A stretch of DNA of 51,134 nucleotides, taken from positions 1-51,134 of the forward strand of contig CALHPU010000073.1 in the NCBI GenBank assembly GCA_938036435.1. The letters run 5' to 3'. The position numbers and the translations under genes were made by a program. Each line of letters opens with the position of its first letter. Position 1 is the stretch's first letter. The DNA comes from an uncultured Pirellulaceae bacterium (lineage in GTDB: Bacteria; Planctomycetota; Planctomycetia; Pirellulales; Pirellulaceae). Positions 1 through 9,255 of this stretch are shown one piece after another. The notes beneath the pieces were generated by a model. The model did not search any database, was not told the DNA's origin, and saw only the letters and a list, made by a program, of their open reading frames with translations.

Positions 1-1881
1 GCAGCCGTAAAAGAAGCCGGTGTCCTAACGATCATGGGAGCCTACAACGAGTTTCGCGGTACCAACTGCAACCAATCCAAACATCTCGTCATGGACATAC
101 TCAAGGGCGAATGGAACTACCAAGGGCTATTAATGACCGACTGGGATTGTGACATCAATACCCTCGACGCAGCAGTCAATGGCCTAGACATCGAAATGGG
201 CACGCGCAAACCAAGCTACGATGATTACTTCCTTGCGCAACCATTTTTAAAGATGATCCGTGATGGAACGATCGCTGAGTCAATCGTTGACGACAAGGTT
301 CGACGCATCCTTCGTGTTCAGCTATCGATCGGGATGATGGACAAACAGAGGAAACCTGGCGCACGCGGAACCGAAACTCACCATCGCCACGCTCAACAGA
401 TTATCGAAAACGGCATCGTCTTGCTAAAAAACGATGCCAAAGTGTTGCCCCTGGAGCAGTCTCAGTTGAAGCATGTTCTCGTAATGGGACCCAATGCAGA
501 TCGTCGGCATGGTCATGGGGGCGGTTCCTCACAGGTCAAGTCGTTGTTCGAGATCACGCCACTTCAAGGGCTTCAAAAAAAGCTGGGTGAAAGCGTTCGC
601 ATTACCCATTTGCAAGCGGCTCCTCCTCAAGGTGCTGGCTTACGTCCGGTCGCCGCGGATTTCGTTACTTCCAAACATAAGGGCACTGGAACGCCCGCGT
701 GGAAAGTGCTTTCATTTGAGACTGCTGCGAAGAAGAAACAGTCCAATTTTGCTTGGTCACCCATTTCTCAAACTCGGTTCAAAAACGACCAGCTTCACCA
801 CCAGCGCATGATCGGCGTACTAACTCCACTCCAAGACGGTGACCACACTTTTCAAGTCGAAGCCGAAGGGAGTTTTTCGTTGCGAGTCAACAACGAAACG
901 GTTTTGCGACGTGATAGTGCGACCCTTGCAACAATCGAAACGTTTGATGTCAAACTGAAAGCGGGAAAACCGTGTCGCATTCAAATGGACTTCGACGGAA
1001 CAACAGGATACACGCTCGGCTGGGTTGCACCGGGAGATCCTTTTGTCGAAGAAGATGTTTACCTTCCCGTAGCAGCCCAAGCCGACGCGGTGATCTATTT
1101 TGCCGGCCTTAATCATTCGCACGACCGAGAAGCAGACGACCGCAGCGATATGAAACTACCGGGCAGTCAAGACTACGTGATCAAAAAACTCTTAGAAGCC
1201 AACCCCAAAACGGTAGTCTGGGTGATTGCCGGTTCAGCAGTTGAAATGCCTTGGGCAGATCAAGCAAATACTTTACTTTGGGGCTGGTACGGCGGTATGT
1301 TTGCAGGACAAGCCTATGCAGACGTAACGTTCGGCGATGTCGTGCCCTCAGGGAAAATGCCAATGACGCTTCCCAAACGACTGGCTGATAACCCGCACGT
1401 GCACTTGGACGACTATAACGCTGACGACTGCTTTTACAAGGAAGGCGTCATGATCGGCTATCGATGGTTTGAAAACATGAACATCGAACCCATGTTCCAC
1501 TTTGGCCATGGGCTGTCTTACACGGCTTTCCATTATAACAACATCAAGGTGATCAACCCATCTTCTGGATCGGCTGAGCCAATGAAAGTCACGGTCGGTG
1601 TGACCAATACTGGCAGCGTCGCGGGTGCTGAAGTGGTTCAGCTTTACATCGAAGATGTTGAATCCAGTGTCCAACGTCCGAAGAAAGAGCTGAAGGGATT
1701 CCAAAAGATCTACCTGCAGCCTAGAGAATCAGGGACCGTAACGATTCCTGTGACGCGACGGGACTTGTCGTTTTGGGATGGCGATGAAAACGACTGGAAA
1801 TTAGAACTCGGTGAGTTCAAGATCCACATTGGTTCCTCGGTTTCCGACATCAGACTACAAACGGTCTACCAAGCGAAGTAG
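1..1881 (+). CDS. Beta-glucosidase, glycoside hydrolase family 3 (5' partial)
   Basis: Hydrolyses terminal beta-linked glucosyl (or related) residues from oligosaccharides. The frame is open from base 1, so the N-terminus, with most of the first barrel domain, lies outside the window. The visible part contains the GH3 nucleophile region LLMTDWDCD (the Asp of T-D-W). It then has the alpha/beta sandwich domain with GIVLLKND, a PA14-type insert at about residues 220-345 of the visible part, the EGVMIGYRWFE and FGHGLSYTAF motifs, and a C-terminal fibronectin-III-like domain with VTNTGSVAGAEVVQLY. This order (GH3, PA14 in the sandwich domain, Fn3-like) is known in secreted GH3 enzymes. The signal peptide, if there is one, is not visible. 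Family assignment is firm; the exact sugar and linkage cannot be read from the sequence. Confidence 0.93.
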   Translation, partial: AAVKEAGVLTIMGAYNEFRGTNCNQSKHLVMDILKGEWNYQGLLMTDWDCDINTLDAAVNGLDIEMGTRKPSYDDYFLAQPFLKMIRDGTIAESIVDDKVRRILRVQLSIGMMDKQRKPGARGTETHHRHAQQIIENGIVLLKNDAKVLPLEQSQLKHVLVMGPNADRRHGHGGGSSQVKSLFEITPLQGLQKKLGESVRITHLQAAPPQGAGLRPVAADFVTSKHKGTGTPAWKVLSFETAAKKKQSNFAWSPISQTRFKNDQLHHQRMIGVLTPLQDGDHTFQVEAEGSFSLRVNNETVLRRDSATLATIETFDVKLKAGKPCRIQMDFDGTTGYTLGWVAPGDPFVEEDVYLPVAAQADAVIYFAGLNHSHDREADDRSDMKLPGSQDYVIKKLLEANPKTVVWVIAGSAVEMPWADQANTLLWGWYGGMFAGQAYADVTFGDVVPSGKMPMTLPKRLADNPHVHLDDYNADDCFYKEGVMIGYRWFENMNIEPMFHFGHGLSYTAFHYNNIKVINPSSGSAEPMKVTVGVTNTGSVAGAEVVQLYIEDVESSVQRPKKELKGFQKIYLQPRESGTVTIPVTRRDLSFWDGDENDWKLELGEFKIHIGSSVSDIRLQTVYQAK

Positions 1882-1918
1882 ATAAAGCCGCTTTGCAATG
1901 GATCTTACTTAGACCGCA

Positions 1919-2000
1919 AAACTATAGCGTCAGGACGACGCCCTCCGGTTCAACGGAGTATCGCTCAAATAGCACCGGGGAGCTTGCGCTCCACCGCTAT
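1919..2000. repeat. Cluster of hairpins between convergent genes (REP-like or bidirectional terminator)
   Basis: Two stem-loops lie between the GH3 stop (1881) and the end of the opposing foldase gene (2028). CTCCG/CGGAG pair at 1943-1958 with loop GTTCAA. GGAGC/GCTCC pair at 1979-1992 with loop TTGC, inside outer arms ATAGC/GCTAT that extend the second hairpin to 1969-2000. The ends of the region, ACTATAGCG and CGCTATA, are also roughly complementary. There is no T tract, so simple intrinsic termination is uncertain. A dispersed palindromic repeat is the alternative. Confidence 0.45.
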
Positions 2001-2027
2001 AAAGTATCTAGGAAAAGAATGCATGCC

Positions 2028-3950
2028 CTAGCCTTTGGGGTATTCGACTGGAATTTCTTGTCGGATCTTTTGCAGATACTTTTTGAATTCTTTGTCGCGG
2101 CGCTGGTTGACTATTTTCTTCTTGATTTCACTTTGAGTTTCTTCAAACGGCGTATGGTACGCGTCGACACGCTCTAAGACTCGCACGACGATGAAAGAAT
2201 CTTTAGTTTCAATGATCTCGCTCAAAGTCCCCTGTCGAAGCGTGAAGATCGCTTCGTCGACTTTCTTCGAGACCAACGATCCTCGGTTGGTCCAGTCATG
2301 CTGTCCGCCTTTAGACGCTTTGAATCCGTGCGATTCCTTTTTTGCGATGGCTTGAAAATTTCCGCCGTGGACCAGGCGCTGATAGATGTCATCCATTTTG
2401 TCTTTGGCGGCGAAACGGCCCCCCGCTTTTGAAAACTTAATCTCGATTTTCTCCCATCGGCATTTAGCGATGTTGCCGTAGGAGTCGTAGTTGTCTTGGT
2501 ATGCTTCGAGCAGTTCTTGATGAGTAACGTCTTTGTTTACCTTGACTTGTTCTGCCAATAGGTAGCGGCCTACTTGATCCTTGGCCCACGACCGTCGCAT
2601 TTGGCGAATGGAAGATCCTTGGGCGCGTAGATTCGCATCAAATTGCGAGGTAGAAGTGATGCCACTGCTTTTCATCATGTCCGGCAGTGCTTGTTCGTTA
2701 AACGTAGTTTCGGCTTGGGTAATCACGTCCTCGATGTCGGCACCTTCGGGAAGCGTTGCAGTTGTGGCGAGGAACAGCATTTTCTGATCGACGTATTTCG
2801 GTAACAAGCGTTTGATCAATTTACCACGCTGATGCACTTTGACAGCCTCAGGTGCTCCCTTCATGTGTTTCTCTATCAGCTGGTTGACCTCGAATAGCAT
2901 GTCACCAACAAAGATGGGGTCACCACCAACAATCGCGACCACGCGACTTGGCTCAAATGACTCACCGGTAAACCTTGAGGTAACCGGAGTTTCGGAAGTG
3001 TAGCCATCATGGATTGTGCCCGGTGCGGGCGATCCTTGGTGCGAACCGAAAGCGGTGCTGCTGTCTGCGACTTGGTAGCCTTGGTTGAACTGTTGTTGTG
3101 GTAGGTTGGGTTGGTCTGAGGACGGGGCAGCGCTAAGTTGTTGAATCCGGTTTTTAATTTTCCTTATATTTTTACCCGGTACGAATGAACCACCGGCAGG
3201 CTCCTGATAGGTTGCCTGTTGAATAGTAGATTGGAACTCGGATTTCCAATTGTCTTTTGGTTTGAGCGGTTTTGCCTCGGGCGTGGTAGCCAGTCGCTTG
3301 GGTTGTTGCTTTGCGGAATTTGAAATCGGCAGTGGAGCCAACGGATTGGATTTCTTGGTGATTGCTGAATTAACTTTTGTGGTGGCCGTTAACTTTTGCG
3401 GTGGCGCTTTGGCATTGTGCAATGGTGCAAGGCTTGAGAATGGTTTCGCCTTGCTTACTGATTCGGGTTTGTTAGCCGCGACCTGTTTAGGCTGCTTCGG
3501 TTTCTCATGGGGTTGGTTTTGGGGTGATGCGATCGCAGGAGCGGAGAAGTCAATCGTAACCGATCCCGCACTGCCCTTGGCTGCTTCAGCTTTAGTTGAC
3601 GAGGCGTGCCAAGCAGACGCAGTTTTTAGCAGATCCGCTTTTACTGCGGGGTTAACCTGAAGTTGACTGAAGTCGATGCGCTGTACCGGCTTGGAGGTTT
3701 TGCGGCTGAGCGATTTCCAGATTTGGGGTTCAGCCGAAGTTGGTAATGCTGGAAGAGCTGGCGATTTCGAATTTTGCTCGGCAGCAGATTGGGCGGGGGT
3801 AGAGAAATACGGATCGGATGTCTGCTTTTTATAAAATGTGCTCGCAGATTGCGAATTAGCAGATTTCGTACTCGGTAGCTGAGCCATTATGGAAGCTACC
3901 GGTGTTGCTCCAAGCGTCAATGCGATGGTTACAGCGAAGATCGATTTCAT
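2028..3950 (-). CDS. Exported parvulin-type (PpiC) peptidyl-prolyl isomerase with long low-complexity N-terminal region
   Basis: Probable periplasmic foldase of the SurA/PrsA/PpiC kind that isomerises Xaa-Pro bonds in exported proteins. A signal peptide (MKSIFAVTIALTLGATPVAS) is followed by about 300 residues rich in Lys, Pro, Ala, Ser and Gln, probably a disordered linker. A SurA_N-like helical region starts near residue 335 (VVAIVGGDPIFVGDMLFEV). The PpiC domain spans about 497-597, with the family-like stretches FQAIAKKES, GGQHDWTNRGSLV and AIFTLRQGTLSEIIET. The start is ATG at 3950; a GTG lies one codon upstream at 3953. No clear ribosome binding site is seen. It is transcribed after mfd in the same direction, with a 107-bp gap. 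The fold is clear; client proteins are unknown. Confidence 0.85.
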   Translation of the reverse strand: MKSIFAVTIALTLGATPVASIMAQLPSTKSANSQSASTFYKKQTSDPYFSTPAQSAAEQNSKSPALPALPTSAEPQIWKSLSRKTSKPVQRIDFSQLQVNPAVKADLLKTASAWHASSTKAEAAKGSAGSVTIDFSAPAIASPQNQPHEKPKQPKQVAANKPESVSKAKPFSSLAPLHNAKAPPQKLTATTKVNSAITKKSNPLAPLPISNSAKQQPKRLATTPEAKPLKPKDNWKSEFQSTIQQATYQEPAGGSFVPGKNIRKIKNRIQQLSAAPSSDQPNLPQQQFNQGYQVADSSTAFGSHQGSPAPGTIHDGYTSETPVTSRFTGESFEPSRVVAIVGGDPIFVGDMLFEVNQLIEKHMKGAPEAVKVHQRGKLIKRLLPKYVDQKMLFLATTATLPEGADIEDVITQAETTFNEQALPDMMKSSGITSTSQFDANLRAQGSSIRQMRRSWAKDQVGRYLLAEQVKVNKDVTHQELLEAYQDNYDSYGNIAKCRWEKIEIKFSKAGGRFAAKDKMDDIYQRLVHGGNFQAIAKKESHGFKASKGGQHDWTNRGSLVSKKVDEAIFTLRQGTLSEIIETKDSFIVVRVLERVDAYHTPFEETQSEIKKKIVNQRRDKEFKKYLQKIRQEIPVEYPKG

Positions 3951-4057
3951 CACGCCAGATCCAGAATATTCTTGAGATGTCTGTCAGTGCACGGAGGCAC
4001 GTTGAAGCCACAGTAACGCCATCATGACGCAACTTCCGGCGGCAGACTGTAGAAGAC

Positions 4058-7000
4058 TCAGGAAGACAGCTGCAATAGCGATTTCACAAGTGCCAGCATT
4101 TTCTCTGGCTTAATGACGGTCGATTTTAGGGTCACCATCGCAGTTTGGTCGTCGATTATGCGTATCATCGGCCGTAATTTGTTTAATTGCGTCATGCGTG
4201 ACCGGTCGCGGAATCGAAAAGTCAAATATTTGTCCTGACGGTAGATGGACGCGATTTGCCATGTCGCAGCCTCGAGTTTGACTTCAGATAAGCTTAACAA
4301 ACGTTTCACCGGTGCTGGCAGCGGACCGAACCGATCGATCAGTTCCTCTCTCAGCTCATCGATTTGCCCAAATTTGTCCAGTCGTGTCAGGCGCCGATAG
4401 ATATCAATTTTTTGCCGGCGGTCGGGAACATATTCCTCCGGAAGAAACGCAGCGATCGGCAGATCAACCTCAACGCCGATCGACATTTTCTCCGGCATGT
4501 GTTTCAACTGCCGCACTGCTTTCTCTAGCAACTGACAATATAGCTCGTAACCGATCGTGGCGATGTGGCCCGATTGCTGAGTGCCCAGCAGATTTCCTGC
4601 CCCTCGAATCTCTAGGTCGCGCATCGAAATAGCAAAACCCGCCCCCATCTGGCTGAAGGTTTCAATCGCCTGCAATCGCTTGGCCGCGGTAGGGTTTAGA
4701 TGTTTGCGCGGGTCGATCAACAGATAGCAGTAAGCTTTATGCTTGTACCGCCCCACGCGCCCACGGAGTTGGTGCAGATCCGACAGGCCGTAGTTCTCTG
4801 CTTGGTTAATAAAGATCGTGTTTGCGTTGGGGATGTCCAGCCCGCTCTCGACAATGGTCGTCGCTAACAGGATATCAAACTTTCCGGCAATGAAATCAGA
4901 CATCACGACTTCTAGGTCGTGCATATCCATCTGGCCGTGTCCGATCTTTACGGTGGCCTCTGGAACTAGATCGTTAAGTTTCTGTTTAATGACGTGGATA
5001 TCTTTGACCCGGTTGTGGACAAAAAAGATCTGACCTCCCCGATTAAGTTCTCGTAGAACTGAAGTGCGAATGATTTCGTTATTGTATCGCGTGACTTTTG
5101 TTGTCACCGGCGAGCGGTCTTCGGGAGCCGTTTCTAGGTTTGAAATATCACGCACACCAACCAGCGACATGTGTAGCGTACGCGGGATTGGCGTTGCGGA
5201 GAGCGTTAGAACATCGACAGAGCTGCGCAGGTTTTTCAAGCGCTCTTTGTGTGCGACGCCGAACCGTTGTTCTTCATCGATGATACAGAGGCCAAGGTTT
5301 TTGAATTGAACGTCCTTGGAAACCAGCCGGTGGGTGCCGATGGCAATGTCCACTTGCCCTGTTTTCAGTCTCTCGATTGTCTCCTTAAGCTCCTTGGTTG
5401 AGCAAAATCGGGATAGTTTGGCAATCTCGACCGGGAATTCGGCCATGCGCTCGCGAAAACTTTTGTAGTGTTGCTCTGCAAGGATTGTGGTAGGCACCAA
5501 TATGCCAACTTGATACCCATTGTCGACAGCTTTGAAAGCAGCACGCATGGCGACTTCTGTTTTGCCGAACCCGACGTCGCCGCACAACAGGCGGTCCATA
5601 GGCCTTTCCCGTTCCATGTCGTCCTTGATCGATTCAATTGCGGTCAATTGATCTGACGTTTCGCGATACGGAAACGATTGCTCAAAAGTGTGCTGCCACT
5701 CGGAGTCCGGTCCGCAGGCCATGCCGGGTTGAAGTTCACGCTTGGCCTGAAGTTCGATCATCTCGGCGGCCAGATCAGTGATCGCGTCTTCTACTGCAAG
5801 CTTCTGTTTAGCCCATGTCTTATTACCGATTTTGGCCAGTACAGGTTGTCGCTTGGTGCCGCCGATGTACTTTTGCACTAAATCGATCTTGGACGCTGGC
5901 ACGTAAATCTTGGTGCCGCCGTAGAACTCTAGCTCCAGATGTTCGGTTAGCTGCCCATCTTTTTCGAGCATCTCTAGCCCGCGAAAGCGGCCGATGCCGT
6001 GAGACAAGTGCACAATCAAATTGCCGACTTGCAGGTCGGTGAAAGAATCAATGGCCTTGCCTAGACGTCGACCACTTTTGCGTCGGAGGTCAGTGCGGCT
6101 GAAGATCTGATCGCAACCGATGATGGCGTGCCGGCCAACAGAGCCACTAATTCGGAACCCCTCGTGGACACAGCCAAGACCGATTTGAGTTCTCGCCGAT
6201 TGGTCGGAGGCTAAAATCTCCGTTACTCGAGGAATCTCACCTTCGACACTAGCCATGATGTAAACATCAAATTCGTTGCCAGCCGCATCGCGTTTCAACC
6301 GATCGACCTGTAGCTTCACCTCCCCGATGTCGCCGCTGAACTGTTCAATCGACTCAACAGGAAGTGTGAACTTATGGTCAAAAGCGCCGGGGGCAAGTTT
6401 GGATGCCGTTGCCATGGCAAATGGTGCCAACGACTTGCGGACTTCGTTCCATTGAAAAATCGTCTCTGAATCCGGGCTTCGTTGACGGTAGCGCTGCGCG
6501 TGTTTTTCAAGCTGTTCGGGTTCGGATAAAAGAACAACCGTGTCGGCCGGGAGAAAATCGGCCAGATGGCCATCTTGGGCACTGGAGTTGTCTAGGACGG
6601 TGATTTCGATTTGGTTGATGTCCGCAAGGCTGCGCTGTGTCGCTGGATCAAATTGCCGAAGGGATTCCACTTCATCATCGAACAGTTCGATCCTAACGGG
6701 AGTTGCCCAATCCGGCGCGAAGACATCCACAATGCCACCCCGAATCGAAAATTCCCCCGGTAACTCAACGGCACTGCTTTCGTGGAACCCTTGTTCGGTC
6801 AACCACGTGGTCAGATCGTTGACGTCGAGTGTTTGTTCTGTTTTGATTCGACGGCTTTGCCCATCGAGCGACGCGCGTGATGGTAGCGGCTGCAGCATCG
6901 AGGCTACCGATGCAACGATGATCGGGTTGGAGTCGCCTGCGGCCAGCGATTTAACAAGTCTTAACCGATCTCCGAACTCATGGTCAACGGTCACGGTGGA

Positions 7001-7309
7001 CTCGTTGGAGGATAGACACGCCGGTAGTCGCTCGATAGATCCGTCATGGAACGTTGGCAAGTCGTCGATCAAACGGTCTTGGGTTTTGCCGTCGCAAGTC
7101 ACAATCAGAATCTGAGGCAGCTGCTTTAGAATGCTGCTGACAAGCAGCGCGCAGGAAGAGCCCCAGACAGAATCAAACGTGACGGGATTACGCTGCTTGA
7201 GCGCTTCGAGACATTTGCAAAAGTCCGTATCAGCTGCAAGTTTAGAAGTGAGTTGCCGTAGGTCGTCGCTGACGTGGGCAACTTCCGGTGCTGCCTGAAC
7301 CTTATTCAT
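4058..7309 (-). CDS. mfd: Transcription-repair coupling factor Mfd
   Basis: Superfamily-2 DNA translocase that pushes stalled RNA polymerase off damaged templates and recruits UvrA. About 1083 residues, near the usual 1100-1180. In order: a UvrB-like N-terminal module (EQGFHESSAVELPGEFSIRG, then VDVFAPDW); the CarD-like polymerase-interaction domain (QVGNLIVHLSHGIGRFRGLE); the translocase with Walker A GDVGFGKTE near residue 577, DEEQ in CIIDEEQRFGV and TLSATPIPRTLHMS; the second RecA lobe with GRVGRYKHKAYCYLL; and the C-terminal TRCF domain (AAFLPEEYVPDRRQKIDIYRRL split by no gap). ATG at 7309 is preferred over an in-frame TTG at 7318, because a sigma70-like promoter ends only a few bases upstream of this ATG. 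Complete, with no missing motif seen. Confidence 0.97.
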   Translation of the reverse strand: MNKVQAAPEVAHVSDDLRQLTSKLAADTDFCKCLEALKQRNPVTFDSVWGSSCALLVSSILKQLPQILIVTCDGKTQDRLIDDLPTFHDGSIERLPACLSSNESTVTVDHEFGDRLRLVKSLAAGDSNPIIVASVASMLQPLPSRASLDGQSRRIKTEQTLDVNDLTTWLTEQGFHESSAVELPGEFSIRGGIVDVFAPDWATPVRIELFDDEVESLRQFDPATQRSLADINQIEITVLDNSSAQDGHLADFLPADTVVLLSEPEQLEKHAQRYRQRSPDSETIFQWNEVRKSLAPFAMATASKLAPGAFDHKFTLPVESIEQFSGDIGEVKLQVDRLKRDAAGNEFDVYIMASVEGEIPRVTEILASDQSARTQIGLGCVHEGFRISGSVGRHAIIGCDQIFSRTDLRRKSGRRLGKAIDSFTDLQVGNLIVHLSHGIGRFRGLEMLEKDGQLTEHLELEFYGGTKIYVPASKIDLVQKYIGGTKRQPVLAKIGNKTWAKQKLAVEDAITDLAAEMIELQAKRELQPGMACGPDSEWQHTFEQSFPYRETSDQLTAIESIKDDMERERPMDRLLCGDVGFGKTEVAMRAAFKAVDNGYQVGILVPTTILAEQHYKSFRERMAEFPVEIAKLSRFCSTKELKETIERLKTGQVDIAIGTHRLVSKDVQFKNLGLCIIDEEQRFGVAHKERLKNLRSSVDVLTLSATPIPRTLHMSLVGVRDISNLETAPEDRSPVTTKVTRYNNEIIRTSVLRELNRGGQIFFVHNRVKDIHVIKQKLNDLVPEATVKIGHGQMDMHDLEVVMSDFIAGKFDILLATTIVESGLDIPNANTIFINQAENYGLSDLHQLRGRVGRYKHKAYCYLLIDPRKHLNPTAAKRLQAIETFSQMGAGFAISMRDLEIRGAGNLLGTQQSGHIATIGYELYCQLLEKAVRQLKHMPEKMSIGVEVDLPIAAFLPEEYVPDRRQKIDIYRRLTRLDKFGQIDELREELIDRFGPLPAPVKRLLSLSEVKLEAATWQIASIYRQDKYLTFRFRDRSRMTQLNKLRPMIRIIDDQTAMVTLKSTVIKPEKMLALVKSLLQLSS

Positions 7310-7318
7310 TGACCGCAA

Positions 7319-7346
7319 ATTCTAGCGGAAAGTAGACACGGTTCAA
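7319..7346 (-). promoter_or_regulatory. Sigma70-like promoter of mfd
   Basis: On the minus strand TTGAAC (7346-7341), a 16-bp spacer and TAGAAT (7324-7319). Transcription would begin near 7312, about 3 bases before the ATG at 7309, so the message would be nearly leaderless. Found by eye; chance matches of this quality are common. Confidence 0.4.
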
Positions 7347-7369
7347 GATGCAGGCTCGGCCAGTTGCCG

Positions 7370-8158
7370 TCATTCGACAGGCTGAAACTGTTTGAGAAAA
7401 CTCTTTACAGCCGACCAATAGGCACCGCTGTCCTCGAACTTGCTCCATAAGGCTCGGGAGCCATGGTTGCCCGCTGTTTTGGGCAAGAATTTCACTTTTC
7501 CTTCAGCTTTGATTACGGCGAAAATGTCTTTCCAAGCTTTGTTTTCCTTTTTGGCCGACGTGATAAAGATCGGGCAGTTGGCGTTAATTACAGAGGACGC
7601 GATCCAATCCTTAGGTTTTCCCTGCCTAGTAAAATATTCACCCGGCGCGAAGGACAACGCACCGTCGACTAAGTCAGCATGTGTCCCCGCAATGCGGAGC
7701 ACCAGCGCAGCGCTGTAGCTACTGCCCCAAAGCAAAAGATTCCCTTGAGCAAGATTGTCTTTGGCGTACTTGACGGCGGCGATGATGTCTTGTTCAGCAT
7801 CAACAAACTCTCCGCCTTTGCCCGCCGACTTGGCCCGCGCCGCGGTTTCATTTGCAACACCGTTGACCGCTTTGCCTGACCGCTGGTCAATCGCGATGCA
7901 GTTGAATCCCAGTTCATTGAGTTTGGGAGCAATCTCTCGGTACTCGCCGCGAGACCATCCCGCCTGATGGCACAACACAAAAAATGGCCGTGTCTTATCG
8001 GAGGCAGCAACATATAGATCCGCCGTGATCTTTAGCCCGTCCAGCGATTCAAACTCAATCTGTTTGAATTTGGATTCTTGGGCGTTGGCAACCGTGCTAA
8101 AGGCGATCAGCACAAAGTAACAAAGTTTCGTTATGCTTTTCCCAGTAAGAATTGTCAT
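7370..8158 (-). CDS. Exported alpha/beta hydrolase (dienelactone-hydrolase/BAAT-like)
   Basis: A signal peptide (hydrophobic stretch LCYFVLIAFSTVANA) precedes a small alpha/beta-hydrolase of about 235 residues. The nucleophile elbow is LLWGSSYSAALVL (G-x-S-x-S, a variant of GxSxG) near residue 146. The conserved His is probably in AGNHGSRAL near the C-terminus. The early strand PFFVLCHQAGWSRGEY has the oxyanion-hole type of sequence seen in DLH-like enzymes. The acidic member of the triad could not be assigned with confidence (ITSAKKE lies where an Asp is usual). ATG at 8158. The substrate is unknown; an esterase or peptidase-like role in the periplasm is inferred only from fold and export. 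It lies 60 bp upstream of mfd but probably has its own transcript. Confidence 0.75.
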   Translation of the reverse strand: MTILTGKSITKLCYFVLIAFSTVANAQESKFKQIEFESLDGLKITADLYVAASDKTRPFFVLCHQAGWSRGEYREIAPKLNELGFNCIAIDQRSGKAVNGVANETAARAKSAGKGGEFVDAEQDIIAAVKYAKDNLAQGNLLLWGSSYSAALVLRIAGTHADLVDGALSFAPGEYFTRQGKPKDWIASSVINANCPIFITSAKKENKAWKDIFAVIKAEGKVKFLPKTAGNHGSRALWSKFEDSGAYWSAVKSFLKQFQPVE

Positions 8159-8256
8159 CTGTTGTACCTTAATCAGTTGATTCAGTCTTGAGTGACAGTT
8201 TGCTACTGTTGCCTCAAACGATTTTGAATCATCACTTAATTGGCAACAACATTCAA

Positions 8257-9051
8257 CTATCGAGTTTTAACTTTGTTAGCCAATCGACCAACGCCACCTC
8301 CAATGATCTTCCCCAAGACTTCGCCGTATGGAATAAAAGATGCCAGTTGGCCACCGTACGAGGCTCCCAGGTTCGGGTAAAGGACCTCTTTCGCCGATTC
8401 GTATGATTCTGGGGAACTGTTCTCGTACCAATCCAGCGCTAGTTTGGTGGCGAGCGTTTCATGCCCCAGTCCAGCCAACGGAAGGTCTTTGATCGCTGCA
8501 TAAGCTCCCGGATTCAGTCGGTTGCGGATGTCTTGGGCATACGTCGCCCGAGAGATTACTACTGCCGGACTGTCTGAGTAAACGTGAAGCGATTCTGTAT
8601 ACGGATTGTACCAATCGCCGCCAGTGAGACGCCCTGGTAGCAGCGTGTACTTCAGCAAGTTGTAGCTGCCGAACGTCGATTTCCAGATCGGACGAATTTT
8701 CTTGTTGGAAATCATTCGCTTCAGCTCGTTCAATGGAGCGTATTGGTTAGAGCGGACCAAGACATAATTAAGTTGGTTCTGTTCTAGGTAGTTTGTGATT
8801 TCCATCTCCGTTGCTGAAGAGATGTCATGGTTGTCCACGCGTGCGTCACCGACTGCAATTCGGTTGGGCAATCCAAGCAATCTTCCTGAAACGTCGACGA
8901 TAGGTCTTGGCTTACCGCGTTGTATCTCGACGGCACCAAAGGTACTTTGATCGAATTGAGCGTCCGAACGCTCGTAGGCATTGAAAGTAGAACACCCCGC
9001 GAACCCAAAGAGAATCAGGCAAAGTAACAATCTAAAAATCAATCCATGCAT
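8257..9051 (-). CDS. Putative lipoprotein of unknown function
   Basis: A 264-residue protein with a clear lipoprotein signal: hydrophobic LIFRLLLCLILFG followed by the lipobox F-A-G-C at about residues 17-20, so Cys20 would be lipidated. The mature part has no domain I recognise. It contains a mixed alpha/beta stretch with GHETLATKLALDWYEN and a Gly-rich C-terminus (GKIIGGGVGRLANKVKTR) that resembles an amphipathic or membrane-contacting helix. The phrase GDARVDNHDISSATEMEITNYL may contact a ligand, but this is only a guess. ATG at 9051. It reads towards the exported hydrolase 98 bp downstream. Envelope location is well supported; function is not. Confidence 0.7.
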   Translation of the reverse strand: MHGLIFRLLLCLILFGFAGCSTFNAYERSDAQFDQSTFGAVEIQRGKPRPIVDVSGRLLGLPNRIAVGDARVDNHDISSATEMEITNYLEQNQLNYVLVRSNQYAPLNELKRMISNKKIRPIWKSTFGSYNLLKYTLLPGRLTGGDWYNPYTESLHVYSDSPAVVISRATYAQDIRNRLNPGAYAAIKDLPLAGLGHETLATKLALDWYENSSPESYESAKEVLYPNLGASYGGQLASFIPYGEVLGKIIGGGVGRLANKVKTR

Positions 9052-9255
9052 TTTGGTTCGCGCTCCAAACGGCTTCCTTGCCTACAACTATCTAGTCGTC
9101 ATGGGAACGCAAGGCCTTACGCCAAAAAGATAATTGGCACGAGTGATATCGCGCATGCATGCATTTAAGACTGTAGATTTTACAGTGCTGCAGCAGCCGA
9201 TGGCCCCAGTTTGGGAAAACAGCGATCGGCAGAGGGGCTGATATTGAACGCCATG

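Noticed and set aside
3250..3660. 136-codon plus-strand frame opposite the foldase linker
   Set aside because: Arises from the low-complexity linker on the other strand.
6540..7115. 191-codon plus-strand frame opposite mfd
   Set aside because: It lies entirely in the well-supported mfd coding region and has no family features.
9133..9150. TTGGCACGA as a sigma54 promoter
   Set aside because: No GC pair at the -12 spacing and no plus-strand gene follows.
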